DNA from: an uncultured Oscillibacter sp.
Lineage (GTDB): Bacteria > Bacillota > Clostridia > Oscillospirales > Oscillospiraceae
Direction: 5' to 3'
Assembly: GCA_947245315.1 (NCBI GenBank)
Contig: CAMXNV010000026.1
Span: 1-15,048 of the forward strand
DNA: 15,048 bases
In this document: in pieces, positions 1-6,197 of the stretch
How the letters are laid out: each line of letters begins with the position of its first letter
Position numbering within the stretch: the first letter of the stretch is position 1
The notes under the pieces: model-generated
What the model was told of the DNA's origin: nothing
The model's input: the letters and a program-made list of their open reading frames with translations, nothing else
Database searches by the model: none
Program-made: the position numbers and the translations under genes

Positions 1-21
1 GGGCTCTGCCCCTGCACCCCG

Positions 22-42
22 CCAGGGGCGCGGCGCCCCTGG
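22..42. repeat. GC-rich perfect hairpin downstream of the E3 gene
   Basis: Bases 22-30 (CCAGGGGCG) and 34-42 (CGCCCCTGG) are perfect inverted copies around a 3-base centre. The hairpin lies 15 bases past the E3 stop on the minus strand. There is no run of T after it in either direction, so it is not a standard intrinsic terminator. It may protect the 3' end of the messenger RNA or belong to a dispersed GC-rich intergenic repeat. The window edge prevents seeing more of it. Confidence 0.55.
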
Positions 43-57
43 ACCCGCCAACTTTTA

Positions 58-1455
58 TTACTTCTTACGGGGCTTGGGTGCGTTGACGCAGGTGCCATGG
101 CAGACGTGAGCCGCTTCCATCACCACCTCGCTCACCGTGGGATGGGGGTGAACCGTGCTGCCGATCTCGGCAATCGTCCCCTCGCACTCCATCACGGCGG
201 CCACCTCGGCGGCCAGGTCCGTGGCCCGGGGACCGATGACGTGGAAGCCCAGAATCTCGTCGCTGGCCTTGTCGAAGACGAACTTCACCAGGCCCTTGTT
301 CTCTCCCATGGTCAGCGCCTTGCCGTTGCCGGAGAGGTTGAAGACGCCCACGCCCACGTCCCGGCCTGTGGCCTTGGCCTGCTCCTCGGTGAGGCCCACC
401 ATGGCCGTCTCGGGGTTGCAGTAGACACAGGAGGGGATGCGGTTCAGGTTCAGCTGCTTGCAGGGCTTCCCGGCGATGTGGTCCGCCACCAGGAGACCCT
501 GGGCGGAGGCCACGTGGGCCAGCTGCATCTTGCCGTTGATGTCCCCGATGGCATAGACCCCGGGGACGTTGGTCCTGCACAGGCCGTCGATCTCCACGAA
601 GCCCTTCCGGTCCATCTTTACGCCGATGGTATCCAGGCCGATGCCCTTGGTGTTGGGAATCCGGCCCCCGGCCATGAGGACCACGTCCCCTTCCGCCGTG
701 CCCTTGGCGCCGTCTTTTACGGAGGCGTAATTCACTTTCAGGCCCGGCTCAATGGATTCCACCTTGACGCCCAGGACCAGCTCCACGCCGTTCTTTTTCA
801 GCTCCGCCTCCACGAAGTCCGTGATGTCCTTGTCCAGGGGGCCCAGCACCCGGTCCAGCATCTCCACCACTGTGACTTTGACGCCCAGGCGATAGTAGAA
901 GGTGGCGAACTCGATGCCGATGACCCCGCCTCCCACAATGATGATGTGCTTGGGGCAGGTGGTCATGTTCAGCAGGCCGGTGGAGTCCACCACCCCGGGG
1001 AGGTCCACGCCGGGGATGGGAATCCGGGCGGGGTTGGAGCCGGTGGCCACAATCAGGTGCTTGCACTCCAGGGTCTCCCCGTTGTCCAGGGATACCGTGG
1101 TCCGGGAGGTCAGGGTGGCGTGGGCCTGGATGACCGTGACGCCGTGGCTCTTCTCCAGGAAGCCGATGCCATTGCTCAGCTGCTTGGAGACGGCGTTTTT
1201 CCGCTCGATGATCTTGGCGTAGTCAAAGGTCACCGCTCCGGCGGAGACGCCGAAGGCCTCTCCGTTTTTCGCCTCATAGTAGACGTCCGCGGAGTGGAGA
1301 AGGGTCTTGGTGGGGATGCAGCCCCGGTTCAGGCAGGTGCCTCCCAGCTCCGCCTCCTCTACCAGGGCGGTGCTCAGGCCGTTCTGGGCCAGGCGGATGG
1401 CGCACTCATAACCGCCGGGGCCTCCGCCCACCACGACCGCGTCGAATTTCTGCAT
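58..1455 (-). CDS. lpdA: Dihydrolipoyl dehydrogenase (E3 of a 2-oxoacid/acetoin dehydrogenase complex)
   Basis: This 465-residue flavoprotein reoxidises the dihydrolipoyl arm of E2 and passes electrons through FAD to NAD+ in the cytoplasm. The FAD-binding glycine motif GGGPGGYE is at residues 10-17. The redox-active disulfide is C41/C46 within GGTCLNRGCIPTK. The NAD-binding motif GGGVIG is at 175-180, the second FAD contact YAIGD at 301-305, and the C-terminal His/Glu pair in HPHPTVSE at 436-443. The length is normal for the family, and there is no N-terminal lipoyl domain of the kind some E3 proteins carry. The start is chosen at the ATG preceded by GAGGAA about 8 bases upstream. It is the last gene of the minus-strand E1-E2-E3 cluster, 119 bases after the E2 stop. 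Extra cysteines (C343, C346, C452, C456) are mildly unusual. The assignment to E3 is secure; which complex it serves rests on gene context. Confidence 0.96.
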   Translation of the reverse strand: MQKFDAVVVGGGPGGYECAIRLAQNGLSTALVEEAELGGTCLNRGCIPTKTLLHSADVYYEAKNGEAFGVSAGAVTFDYAKIIERKNAVSKQLSNGIGFLEKSHGVTVIQAHATLTSRTTVSLDNGETLECKHLIVATGSNPARIPIPGVDLPGVVDSTGLLNMTTCPKHIIIVGGGVIGIEFATFYYRLGVKVTVVEMLDRVLGPLDKDITDFVEAELKKNGVELVLGVKVESIEPGLKVNYASVKDGAKGTAEGDVVLMAGGRIPNTKGIGLDTIGVKMDRKGFVEIDGLCRTNVPGVYAIGDINGKMQLAHVASAQGLLVADHIAGKPCKQLNLNRIPSCVYCNPETAMVGLTEEQAKATGRDVGVGVFNLSGNGKALTMGENKGLVKFVFDKASDEILGFHVIGPRATDLAAEVAAVMECEGTIAEIGSTVHPHPTVSEVVMEAAHVCHGTCVNAPKPRKK

Positions 1456-1531
1456 AATCGATTCCTCATTTCCTTGCCGCCGCCGCGCGGGAGGGCGCGG
1501 GCCGCTTACTGTGCTTGACTATATAAGGAGC

Positions 1532-1555
1532 CCCCGGGCGGACGGGCCGCCGGGG
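1532..1555. repeat. Hairpin in the E2-E3 intergenic gap
   Basis: CCCCGGGCGG (1532-1541) and CCGCCGGGG (1547-1555) pair almost completely with one bulged base. The hairpin sits about 20 bases after the E2 stop on the minus strand. No T-run follows on that strand, so full termination is unlikely. Partial termination, RNA processing or 3'-end protection of an E1-E2 transcript are possible. The rest of the 119-base gap holds only the E3 ribosome-binding site; I see no convincing promoter. Confidence 0.45.
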
Positions 1556-1574
1556 AGTCCCTTGGGTTCCAACT

Positions 1575-2924
1575 TTAGATGAGCAAAACGGGGTTTTGCA
1601 GGTAGTTCTTCAGCTTTTGCAGGAACTTGGCCGCCTCGGCCCCGTCGATGATCCGGTGGTCGTAGCTCAGGCACAGGGCGCACATGGACTTGATGGCGAT
1701 TTCGTCCTCGCCCGCCTCATTGGTCACCACCACCGGGGTCTTGGCGATTTTGCCCACCGCCAGGATGGCGGACTCCGGCGGGTTGATGATGGCCACGAAG
1801 TCGTCCAGGTCGAACATGCCCAGGGAGGAGACCGTGAAGGTGCCCCCGTGATAGTCGGCGTCGGTGAGCTTGCCCTCCCGGGCCTTTTCAATGAGCTCGG
1901 CGGACTTGGCCGCGATGCCGCTGAGGCCGATGATGTCCGCGTCCTTGATGACCGGGACAATCAGGCCGTTGGGTACGGAGACGGCGGTTCCCACGTTTAC
2001 ATAGTCGTGGTACAGGATATTGGTCCCATCCACGCTGGCATTGACTATGGGCATATCCATCAGGGCCTTGGCGCAGGCCCGGACGATGATGTCGTTGTAG
2101 GAGACCTTGATCCCCAGATCCTTGTACTGTTTCCGCAGGGCGATGGCGGCGGTCATGTCCACCGTGATCCGGTGATTGGTCTGGGCATTGGTGGATTTGC
2201 TGGCCAGCATGTTCCGGGAGATGGCCTTGCGCATGCCGCTCATGGGCTCGGTATGGGTGCCCCGGCCCTGCTGCTGGGCCTCCGCCGGAGCGGCGGGAGT
2301 GGCGGCAGGGGCCGCCGGAGCCGCGCCGGGCAGATCGGCGGTGGTGATTTTGCCGTTGGGCCCGGTGCCGGTGAGGCCGCTGAGGTCCACGCCCTGGGCC
2401 TTGGCCAGATTGGCGGCCAGGGGAGTCACGGCGGGGCGGCCCGCCACATAGGCGTTCACGTCCCGCTCAATCACCAGCCCATCGGGGCCGGAGCCGGGGA
2501 CGGCGGCGATGTCCACGCCGTTCTCCTGCGCCCGGAGCCGGGCCCGGGGAGAGGAGAAGACCCGCTCGCCGGGGGCCCGCTGCACGGCGGGGACCTCCGG
2601 GGCGGCAACGGGAGCCGCCGCCTCCGCGGGAGCGGGGGCAGCCGGGGCGGCCGCGTCTCCGCCCACCAGGCCGGAGATGTCCTCCCCGGGCTCGCCCAGA
2701 ATGGCGATGGGCTGGGTGATGGGCACCACGTCCCCCTCGGGGTGGATGATTTTCAGCAGCGTGCCGCCGGCCTCGGCGTCCATGGTGATGGTCAGCTTGT
2801 CGGTCTCCATTTCAAAGAGGGGCTCTCCGGCGGCCACGGTCTCGCCCTCTTTTTTCAGCCACTTGGTGAGGGTGCCCTCCTCCATCATGAGACCCTGCTT
2901 GGGCATGATGACGATAGAAGCCAT
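1575..2924 (-). CDS. acoC: Dihydrolipoamide acyltransferase (E2) with one lipoyl and two E3-binding domains
   Basis: This is the 449-residue core subunit of the complex. It carries the acyl group on a swinging lipoyl arm and transfers it to CoA. The domains in order are a lipoyl domain at 1-80 with the lipoylated lysine K43 in METDK, an Ala/Pro-rich linker at 90-118, and a peripheral-subunit-binding domain at about 122-160 (SSPRARLRAQENGVD). A second such domain follows at about 166-198 (TPLAANLAKAQGVD, then GTGPNGKI), then another Ala/Pro linker, then the catalytic acyltransferase domain from about 225 to the end with the active-site motif HRIIDG at 423-428. The start ATG has GGAAGGAG about 9 bases upstream. 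LplA, encoded at 14295, is the likely enzyme that lipoylates K43. The symbol acoC assumes an acetoin dehydrogenase; a pyruvate or other 2-oxoacid E2 would look very similar. Confidence 0.93.
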   Translation of the reverse strand: MASIVIMPKQGLMMEEGTLTKWLKKEGETVAAGEPLFEMETDKLTITMDAEAGGTLLKIIHPEGDVVPITQPIAILGEPGEDISGLVGGDAAAPAAPAPAEAAAPVAAPEVPAVQRAPGERVFSSPRARLRAQENGVDIAAVPGSGPDGLVIERDVNAYVAGRPAVTPLAANLAKAQGVDLSGLTGTGPNGKITTADLPGAAPAAPAATPAAPAEAQQQGRGTHTEPMSGMRKAISRNMLASKSTNAQTNHRITVDMTAAIALRKQYKDLGIKVSYNDIIVRACAKALMDMPIVNASVDGTNILYHDYVNVGTAVSVPNGLIVPVIKDADIIGLSGIAAKSAELIEKAREGKLTDADYHGGTFTVSSLGMFDLDDFVAIINPPESAILAVGKIAKTPVVVTNEAGEDEIAIKSMCALCLSYDHRIIDGAEAAKFLQKLKNYLQNPVLLI

Positions 2925-2955
2925 GAATGAATGCTCCTTCCAAATCGTTCGCCAG

Positions 2956-3002
2956 GGTCCCGGCGGGCCTCCCGGCGCCGGGCCGGGGCCGCTGCCGGGA
3001 CC
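2956..3002. repeat. Nested GC-rich hairpin in the E2 leader
   Basis: GGTCCCGGC (2956-2964) and GCCGGGACC (2994-3002) are perfect inverted 9-base arms. Between them lies a perfect 12-base palindrome, CCCGGCGCCGGG (2971-2982). In the minus-strand transcript this would be a strong structure ending about 15 bases upstream of the E2 ribosome-binding site. No T-run follows. It may affect RNA stability or E2 translation, or be part of the larger repeat block upstream. Confidence 0.5.
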
Positions 3003-3160
3003 GGCGGCGGGTTAAAGTTCTTTTGGGGTTTTGGTTCTCTCAGAAGAGAGTAACGCAGAAATGACGCTCTTTTCAGCCGTGTTACGGACCCGGCGGGACA
3101 GGGGCGGGAGACGGACGCGTAGGCCCGTCCTCAAGGAGTGAGCGGGATAGCCAGCGGTTG

Positions 3161-3184
3161 CCTAGACGGTCGCCTAGACGGTCG
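3161..3184. repeat. Two tandem copies of a 12-base unit
   Basis: CCTAGACGGTCG occurs twice in direct succession at 3161-3172 and 3173-3184, and the next two bases (CC) begin a third copy. It lies in the centre of the gene-free block between E1beta and E2. Two copies are too few for a CRISPR array, and there are no spacers. Confidence 0.75.
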
Positions 3185-3317
3185 CCGACCCCGTAACCCC
3201 TTTATAAAGGTATTTTTCTTAAGGAAACCTGTAAGCTTTCCTCAAAATCCCGGCCCGGTTGTCGAGCACCAAGGCCTGGTTAATCACCAGGGCCCGTAAC
3301 GAGCTAAAGTTCTTTTG

Positions 3318-3343
3318 GTTACTTTTCTTTCAAGAAAAGTAAC
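3318..3343. repeat. Perfect 12-base inverted repeat spanning the E1beta stop
   Basis: GTTACTTTTCTT (3318-3329) and AAGAAAAGTAAC (3332-3343) are exact inverted copies separated by two bases. The minus-strand E1beta stop codon (3330-3332) falls in the centre, so one arm encodes the last residues of E1beta. No T-run follows on the minus strand, so it is not a classical terminator, although it would form a stable hairpin in the transcript. Confidence 0.8.
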
Positions 3344-4313
3344 AAGCAGCCTTGCAGGCGTCTACGATTTCTTGGATGCTGGGGATGACGGCGGCCTCCA
3401 GGCCCGGGTTGAAGGGCAGGGGGCAGGCCTTGGCGCCGATGTGAACCGGGGCGGCGTCCAGATAGGGGAACACCATCTGACCCACCTGGGACACCACCTG
3501 GGCGCCCCAGCCGTTGTTCTGGTGAGCCTCGTGAACCACCACCAAGCGGCCCGTCTTCTTCACGCTCTCCGCCACGGTGTCATAGTCAAAGGGAACCAGG
3601 GTCCGGGGATCGATGACCTCGGCGGAGATGCCTTCCTTGGCCAGGGCGTCGGCGGCCTCCAGGGCCCGGCCCACGTAGAGCAGGTTGGCCACGATGGTCA
3701 CGTCGGTTCCCTCCCGCTTCACGTCCGCCTTGCCGAAGGGGATCATGAACTCGGGATCGTCGGGCACCTCGCCCTTGGTGATGTAGAGGGCCTTGTGCTC
3801 AAAGAAGCAGACCGGGTTGTCGTCCCGGATGGCGGTGCGGAGAAGGCCCGCCGCCTCGGCGGGGGTGGAGGGGCAGGCCACCTTCAGGCCCGGGATGTGC
3901 ATGAAGATGCTCTCCAGGGACTGGGAGTGGGTGGCGGCGTTGCCCCGGCCGGTGCCCTGCTGGCTCCGGAGAACCATGGGAATCTTGGCGTTGCCGCCGA
4001 AGACGTAGCGGGTCTTGGCCATCTGGTTGAAAATCTGGTCCGCGCAGACAAAGGCGAAGTCCCAGTACATCAGCTCCGCTATGGGGCGCATGCCCGCGCA
4101 GGCCGCGCCCAGGGCGGCGCCCACGATGGCGGACTCGGAAATCGGGGTGTTGCGGATCCGGTCCGTGCCGAACTCTTTATAGAGGTCCCGGGTGGTGCCG
4201 AAGACGCCTCCCAGCTTCTCCACGTCCTCGCCCATGACGAAGACCCGCTCGTCCCGGCGCATCTCCTCCTGAATGACCTGGCGGATCGCCTGTGCGTATG
4301 TCAGTTTAGCCAT
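3330..4313 (-). CDS. acoB: Thiamine-diphosphate 2-oxoacid/acetoin dehydrogenase, E1 beta subunit
   Basis: This 327-residue protein forms the alpha2beta2 decarboxylating E1 with the gene upstream. Family landmarks are GEDV at 28-31, the ISES motif at 58-61 whose glutamate activates the thiamine ring, the conserved HSQSLE at 129-134, and the C-terminal transketolase domain with VIDPRTLVPFD around residues 230-245 and VVVHEAH near 265. The length is typical. Its ATG lies 14 bases beyond the E1alpha stop, and a purine-rich AAGGGGG overlaps that stop, so the two are expected to be co-translated. The final residues CYFS and the stop lie inside a perfect inverted repeat, which suggests the C-terminus was remodelled by a repeat element. 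The protein resembles acetoin dehydrogenase beta (AcoB) and pyruvate dehydrogenase beta alike, so the substrate is unsettled. Confidence 0.94.
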   Translation of the reverse strand: MAKLTYAQAIRQVIQEEMRRDERVFVMGEDVEKLGGVFGTTRDLYKEFGTDRIRNTPISESAIVGAALGAACAGMRPIAELMYWDFAFVCADQIFNQMAKTRYVFGGNAKIPMVLRSQQGTGRGNAATHSQSLESIFMHIPGLKVACPSTPAEAAGLLRTAIRDDNPVCFFEHKALYITKGEVPDDPEFMIPFGKADVKREGTDVTIVANLLYVGRALEAADALAKEGISAEVIDPRTLVPFDYDTVAESVKKTGRLVVVHEAHQNNGWGAQVVSQVGQMVFPYLDAAPVHIGAKACPLPFNPGLEAAVIPSIQEIVDACKAACYFS

Positions 4314-4327
4314 TGTTTCGTACCCCC

Positions 4328-5293
4328 TTAACCTTCATAGAACACGTCGTCCAGAACATGGGCCGGATCGGGCTCCGGGCTGTTCATGGCGAACTCCACC
4401 GCCGCTTCCATCTTCTTGGCCGCGGCGGCCTCAATCTCGTCCAGCTCCTGCTCGGTGGCCAGCTTCTGGGCCACGAGATACTCCCGGAAGCGTTTGATGG
4501 GGTCCCGGTGCTCCTTCCAGTCCTCGACCTCTTCCCGGGTCCGGTAGACCTCCGGGTCGCCGGTCCAGTGGCCCCGCCAGCGATAGGTCTTGCACTCAAT
4601 GATGCTGGGCCCCTCGCCCTTGAGGGCCCGCTCCTTGGCCCGGGCAAAGGCCTCGTAGACCGCCACCACGTCGTTCCCGTCCACCGTCTCGCCGGGGATG
4701 CCGTAGCCCGCGCCGCGGACGGAGATGTCCTCCACGGAGGTGGACTGCCACACGGGCACCGTCATGCCGAACTGGTTGTTTTCCACCACGTAGACGCAGG
4801 GGAGCTTCCACACGGCGGCCATGTTGATGGACTCGTGGAAGGTGCCCTGGTTGCTGGCACCGTCCCCGAAGAAGGCCACCGCCACGTTGGGCTTTTTCTG
4901 CATCTTGAGAGCCAGGGCGCCGCCGGTGGCGATGGGGATGCCGCCGCCCACGATGGCGTTGGCCCCCAGGTTGCCCTTGGAGAAGTCCGCGATGTGCATG
5001 GAGCCGCTGCGGCCCTTGCAGTAGCCCGTGGCCTTGCCCATCAGCTCCGCCAGGGCCTTGTCCAGCTCGGCGCCCTTGGCGATGCAGTGGCCGTGCCCCC
5101 GGTGGGTGGAGGCGATGAGGTCCTCGTCCGTCAGCTGGGCGCAGACGGAGGCGGCCACCGCCTCCTCGCCGGTGTACAGGTGCACGGAGCCCCGGAGCTT
5201 GTTCTCCGTGAACAGCGTCCACGCCGTCTCCTCGAAGTCCCGGATCTCGTTCATCTTGTTATAAATCCAGAGACCTGTCTTTTTGTCGATCAT
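4328..5293 (-). CDS. acoA: Thiamine-diphosphate 2-oxoacid/acetoin dehydrogenase, E1 alpha subunit
   Basis: This 321-residue subunit binds thiamine diphosphate and catalyses cleavage of the substrate and reductive acylation of the E2 lipoyl arm. The cofactor motif begins with GDGASNQG at 143-150 and closes with ENN at 171-173. HRGHGH at 64-69 and GRSGSMH at 94-100 are conserved. YRWRGHWTGDP at 237-247 resembles the AcoA form more than the pyruvate dehydrogenase form, hence the tentative symbol. The frame is open upstream to 5458, but the ATG at 5293 is chosen because AAGGAGGAGT lies about 8 bases before it and the protein then begins as the family does. The extra upstream codons cover the promoter and palindromes and read as low-complexity GC-rich sequence. 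It is the first gene of the minus-strand cluster. Confidence 0.94.
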   Translation of the reverse strand: MIDKKTGLWIYNKMNEIRDFEETAWTLFTENKLRGSVHLYTGEEAVAASVCAQLTDEDLIASTHRGHGHCIAKGAELDKALAELMGKATGYCKGRSGSMHIADFSKGNLGANAIVGGGIPIATGGALALKMQKKPNVAVAFFGDGASNQGTFHESINMAAVWKLPCVYVVENNQFGMTVPVWQSTSVEDISVRGAGYGIPGETVDGNDVVAVYEAFARAKERALKGEGPSIIECKTYRWRGHWTGDPEVYRTREEVEDWKEHRDPIKRFREYLVAQKLATEQELDEIEAAAAKKMEAAVEFAMNSPEPDPAHVLDDVFYEG

Positions 5294-5300
5294 AACTTGA

Positions 5301-5310
5301 ACTCCTCCTT
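5301..5310 (-). promoter_or_regulatory. Ribosome-binding site fixing the E1alpha start
   Basis: The minus strand reads AAGGAGGAGT here, a near-perfect Shine-Dalgarno sequence 7 bases before the ATG at 5293. It decides against a start further upstream. Confidence 0.9.
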
Positions 5311-5374
5311 GTGTGTTCCAAATTTGGTTGTCCGGAGGCGAATCCGACCGATCCGCGCCCCGCGTCCAGGGCCG

Positions 5375-5418
5375 CCCGCCTCCCGGGGTTCCGGGCTTGG
5401 AGGCGGGGCCTCCCCGCC
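5375..5418 (-). promoter_or_regulatory. Two mutually exclusive hairpins in the E1alpha leader
   Basis: The E1alpha leader, about 150 bases if the promoter call is right, contains GGCGGGG (5402-5408) paired with CCCCGCC (5412-5418). It also contains CCCGCCTCC (5375-5383) paired with GGAGGCGGG (5399-5407). The arms overlap at 5402-5407, so only one hairpin can form at a time. No T-run follows, which argues against a classical attenuator. GC-rich sequence forms such pairs readily, so function is only possible. Confidence 0.35.
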
Positions 5419-5432
5419 CTGGGCAGAGGACT

Positions 5433-5446
5433 TCCTGTGTACAGGA
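5433..5446. promoter_or_regulatory. Operator-like palindrome at the predicted E1alpha transcription start
   Basis: TCCTGT (5433-5438) and ACAGGA (5441-5446) are inverted around GT. The core GT-N2-AC fits the general GntR-family operator pattern. It lies just downstream of the predicted minus-strand -10 box, where a bound repressor would block transcription. The FCD-type GntR encoded at 13602 is the obvious candidate, but the pairing is an inference. Confidence 0.4.
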
Positions 5447-5448
5447 CC

Positions 5449-5477
5449 AGTGTAGCACTCAAATTATCGATAATCAA
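5449..5477 (-). promoter_or_regulatory. Sigma-A-type promoter for the dehydrogenase cluster
   Basis: Read on the minus strand, TTGATT (5477-5472) is followed after exactly 17 bases by TACACT (5454-5449), preceded by TG for an extended -10. Both boxes match consensus at four of six positions. No -24/-12 sigma-54 element of the kind that drives many aco operons is visible. The start would be near 5442, giving a leader of about 150 bases. Confidence 0.6.
5463..5474. promoter_or_regulatory. Perfect 12-base palindrome between -35 and -10 of the E1alpha promoter
   Basis: ATTATCGATAAT is perfectly self-complementary. It fills most of the promoter spacer and overlaps the -35 box by three bases. This position is typical of a repressor site. 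The regulator is unknown. The FCD-type GntR at 13602 is one candidate, although this site lacks the GT-Nx-AC core. Confidence 0.5.
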
Positions 5478-5575
5478 GTATTTGTTATTTATGATTATAG
5501 CCAAACATTTCCCCGGTTTTTTGTGGGTTCCATAGATGCCGGTTCCTGGAAAAACGAAAAGGTTGAAAGAAAAGG

Positions 5576-5604
5576 TTGAGTCTATTCGCCAAAACTGATA
5601 TAAT
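5576..5604 (+). promoter_or_regulatory. Strong sigma-A promoter for the flavodoxin-sensor operon
   Basis: TTGAGT (5576-5581) and TATAAT (5599-5604) are separated by exactly 17 bases, with TG one base before the -10 box (extended -10). Transcription would begin near 5611. That rules out start codons at 5576 and 5609 for the following gene. The 5478-5575 stretch behind it is AT-rich and shows nothing else I can name. Confidence 0.8.
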
Positions 5605-5644
5605 TCCTATGAATTTTACAAAGGGAGAAAGGGGACGCGGAGCA

Positions 5645-6193
5645 GTGAAAAAGACAACTGCAATCGTCTATTCCAGCCGGAAGGGCAGCACCCGGCGCTA
5701 CGCCGAGTGGCTGGCCAAGGACTGCGGGGCCGACCTGTTCCCGCTGGCGGAGGCGGTGGTGGACCAGCTGGCGGAGTACCGGACCGTGGTCTACGGGGGC
5801 TGCGTGTACAACGGGCTGATCGACGGCATTTCCTTTATTAAAAAGAATCGGGACGTGCTGCGGGACTGCCGGCTCTTCGTCTTCACGGTGGGCCTGACCC
5901 AGCCGGGGGACGAGGCCGCCTTCCAGCAGGTGCTGGACCGGAACTTCGAGCCCCAGGAGCTGGAGGGCCTCCGCTTTCACCACTTCCTGGGGGCCCTGGA
6001 CTTCAAGAAGATGAGCCTGATGCAGCGGCTGATGATGCGGATTCTGAAAAAGTCCATCCAGCAGAAGCCCAAGGAGGCTAGGAGCGAGCTGGAGAACTAC
6101 GTGCTCAAGGCCTATGGCGGGCAGGTGGACTTTACCAACCGGGCCTACATCCGGCCGCTGGTGGAGGAGATTTGCTCCCCGCCGGAGGCCTGA
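5645..6193 (+). CDS. Flavodoxin-domain protein (HemG-like flavodoxin family)
   Basis: This 182-residue cytoplasmic protein has the flavodoxin pattern: a first beta strand TAIVYSS followed by the phosphate-binding loop RKGSTRRYA that would hold FMN. Further strands follow at VVYGG and RLFVFTVG. The region resembles the Flavodoxin_5/HemG-type proteins common in Clostridia, which carry a basic tail (here MSLMQRLMMRILKK). The usual aromatic residue of the SSKYGST loop is absent, so FMN affinity is uncertain. The GTG start at 5645 is preferred: AAAGGGGA lies about 10 bases upstream, it follows the predicted transcription start, and the protein then begins directly with the first strand. It is the first gene of the sensor operon, and the next gene begins 5 bases after its stop. 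It may be a redox partner or a housekeeping passenger. It is not a heme-pathway enzyme on present evidence. Confidence 0.8.
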   Translation: MKKTTAIVYSSRKGSTRRYAEWLAKDCGADLFPLAEAVVDQLAEYRTVVYGGCVYNGLIDGISFIKKNRDVLRDCRLFVFTVGLTQPGDEAAFQQVLDRNFEPQELEGLRFHHFLGALDFKKMSLMQRLMMRILKKSIQQKPKEARSELENYVLKAYGGQVDFTNRAYIRPLVEEICSPPEA

Positions 6194-6197
6194 GAGT

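Larger units (their letters stand above)
3013..3343. repeat. Structured repeat block between E1beta and E2, no gene
   Basis: The roughly 400 bases between the E1beta stop and the E2 start contain no credible gene but many repeats. TAAAGTTCTTTTGG occurs at both 3013-3026 and 3305-3318 in the same orientation. Each copy is followed by an inverted repeat: an imperfect one at 3034-3054 (GTTCTCTC/GAGAGTAAC) and a perfect one at 3318-3343 (12-base arms around TC). Inside the block are a 12-base tandem repeat (3161-3184), the palindrome CCTTTATAAAGG (3199-3210), inverted AGGAAA/TTTCCT (3222-3242) and inverted CCTGGT/ACCAGG (3275-3291). GTTACGG at 3081 is matched by CCGTAAC at 3191 and 3294. Local composition swings from GC-rich to AT-rich. 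The flanking direct repeat suggests a dispersed, non-coding repeat element, but no mobility gene is present and copy number cannot be seen here. Confidence 0.55.

Noticed and set aside
97..1518. Long open frames opposite the E3 gene, and similarly opposite E2 (1596-2930), the kinase/regulator (8568-10847 and 7118-8764) and dctM (12143-13867)
   Set aside because: They are antisense shadows produced by G/C-ending codons. Their products are rich in Gly, Pro, Arg and His, show no family motif, and the opposite strand encodes well-recognised proteins.
3161..3184. CRISPR-like repeat
   Set aside because: Only two adjacent 12-base copies, no spacers and no cas genes.
3190..3245. Separate promoter for E2-E3 at the TATAAA palindrome
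   Set aside because: On the minus strand no acceptable -35 box lies 16-18 bases upstream of TATAAA, so I do not call a promoter.
2945..3329. Insertion sequence between E1beta and E2
   Set aside because: No transposase frame or remnant was seen. Inverted and direct repeats alone support only a small non-coding repeat element.
5294..5458. Upstream extension of E1alpha to a start at 5458
   Set aside because: The extension covers the predicted promoter, leader and palindromes, has no ribosome-binding site, and reads as GC-driven low-complexity sequence unlike family N-termini. The ATG at 5293 has an excellent ribosome-binding site.
5294..5560. Sigma-54 promoter for the aco-like cluster
   Set aside because: No TGGCAC-N5-TTGCA-like element was found on the minus strand.
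5576..5644. TTG at 5576 or ATG at 5609 as start of the flavodoxin gene
   Set aside because: TTG 5576 is the -35 box itself, and 5609 lies at or before the predicted transcription start. GTG 5645 has a purine-rich ribosome-binding site and fits the fold's first strand.
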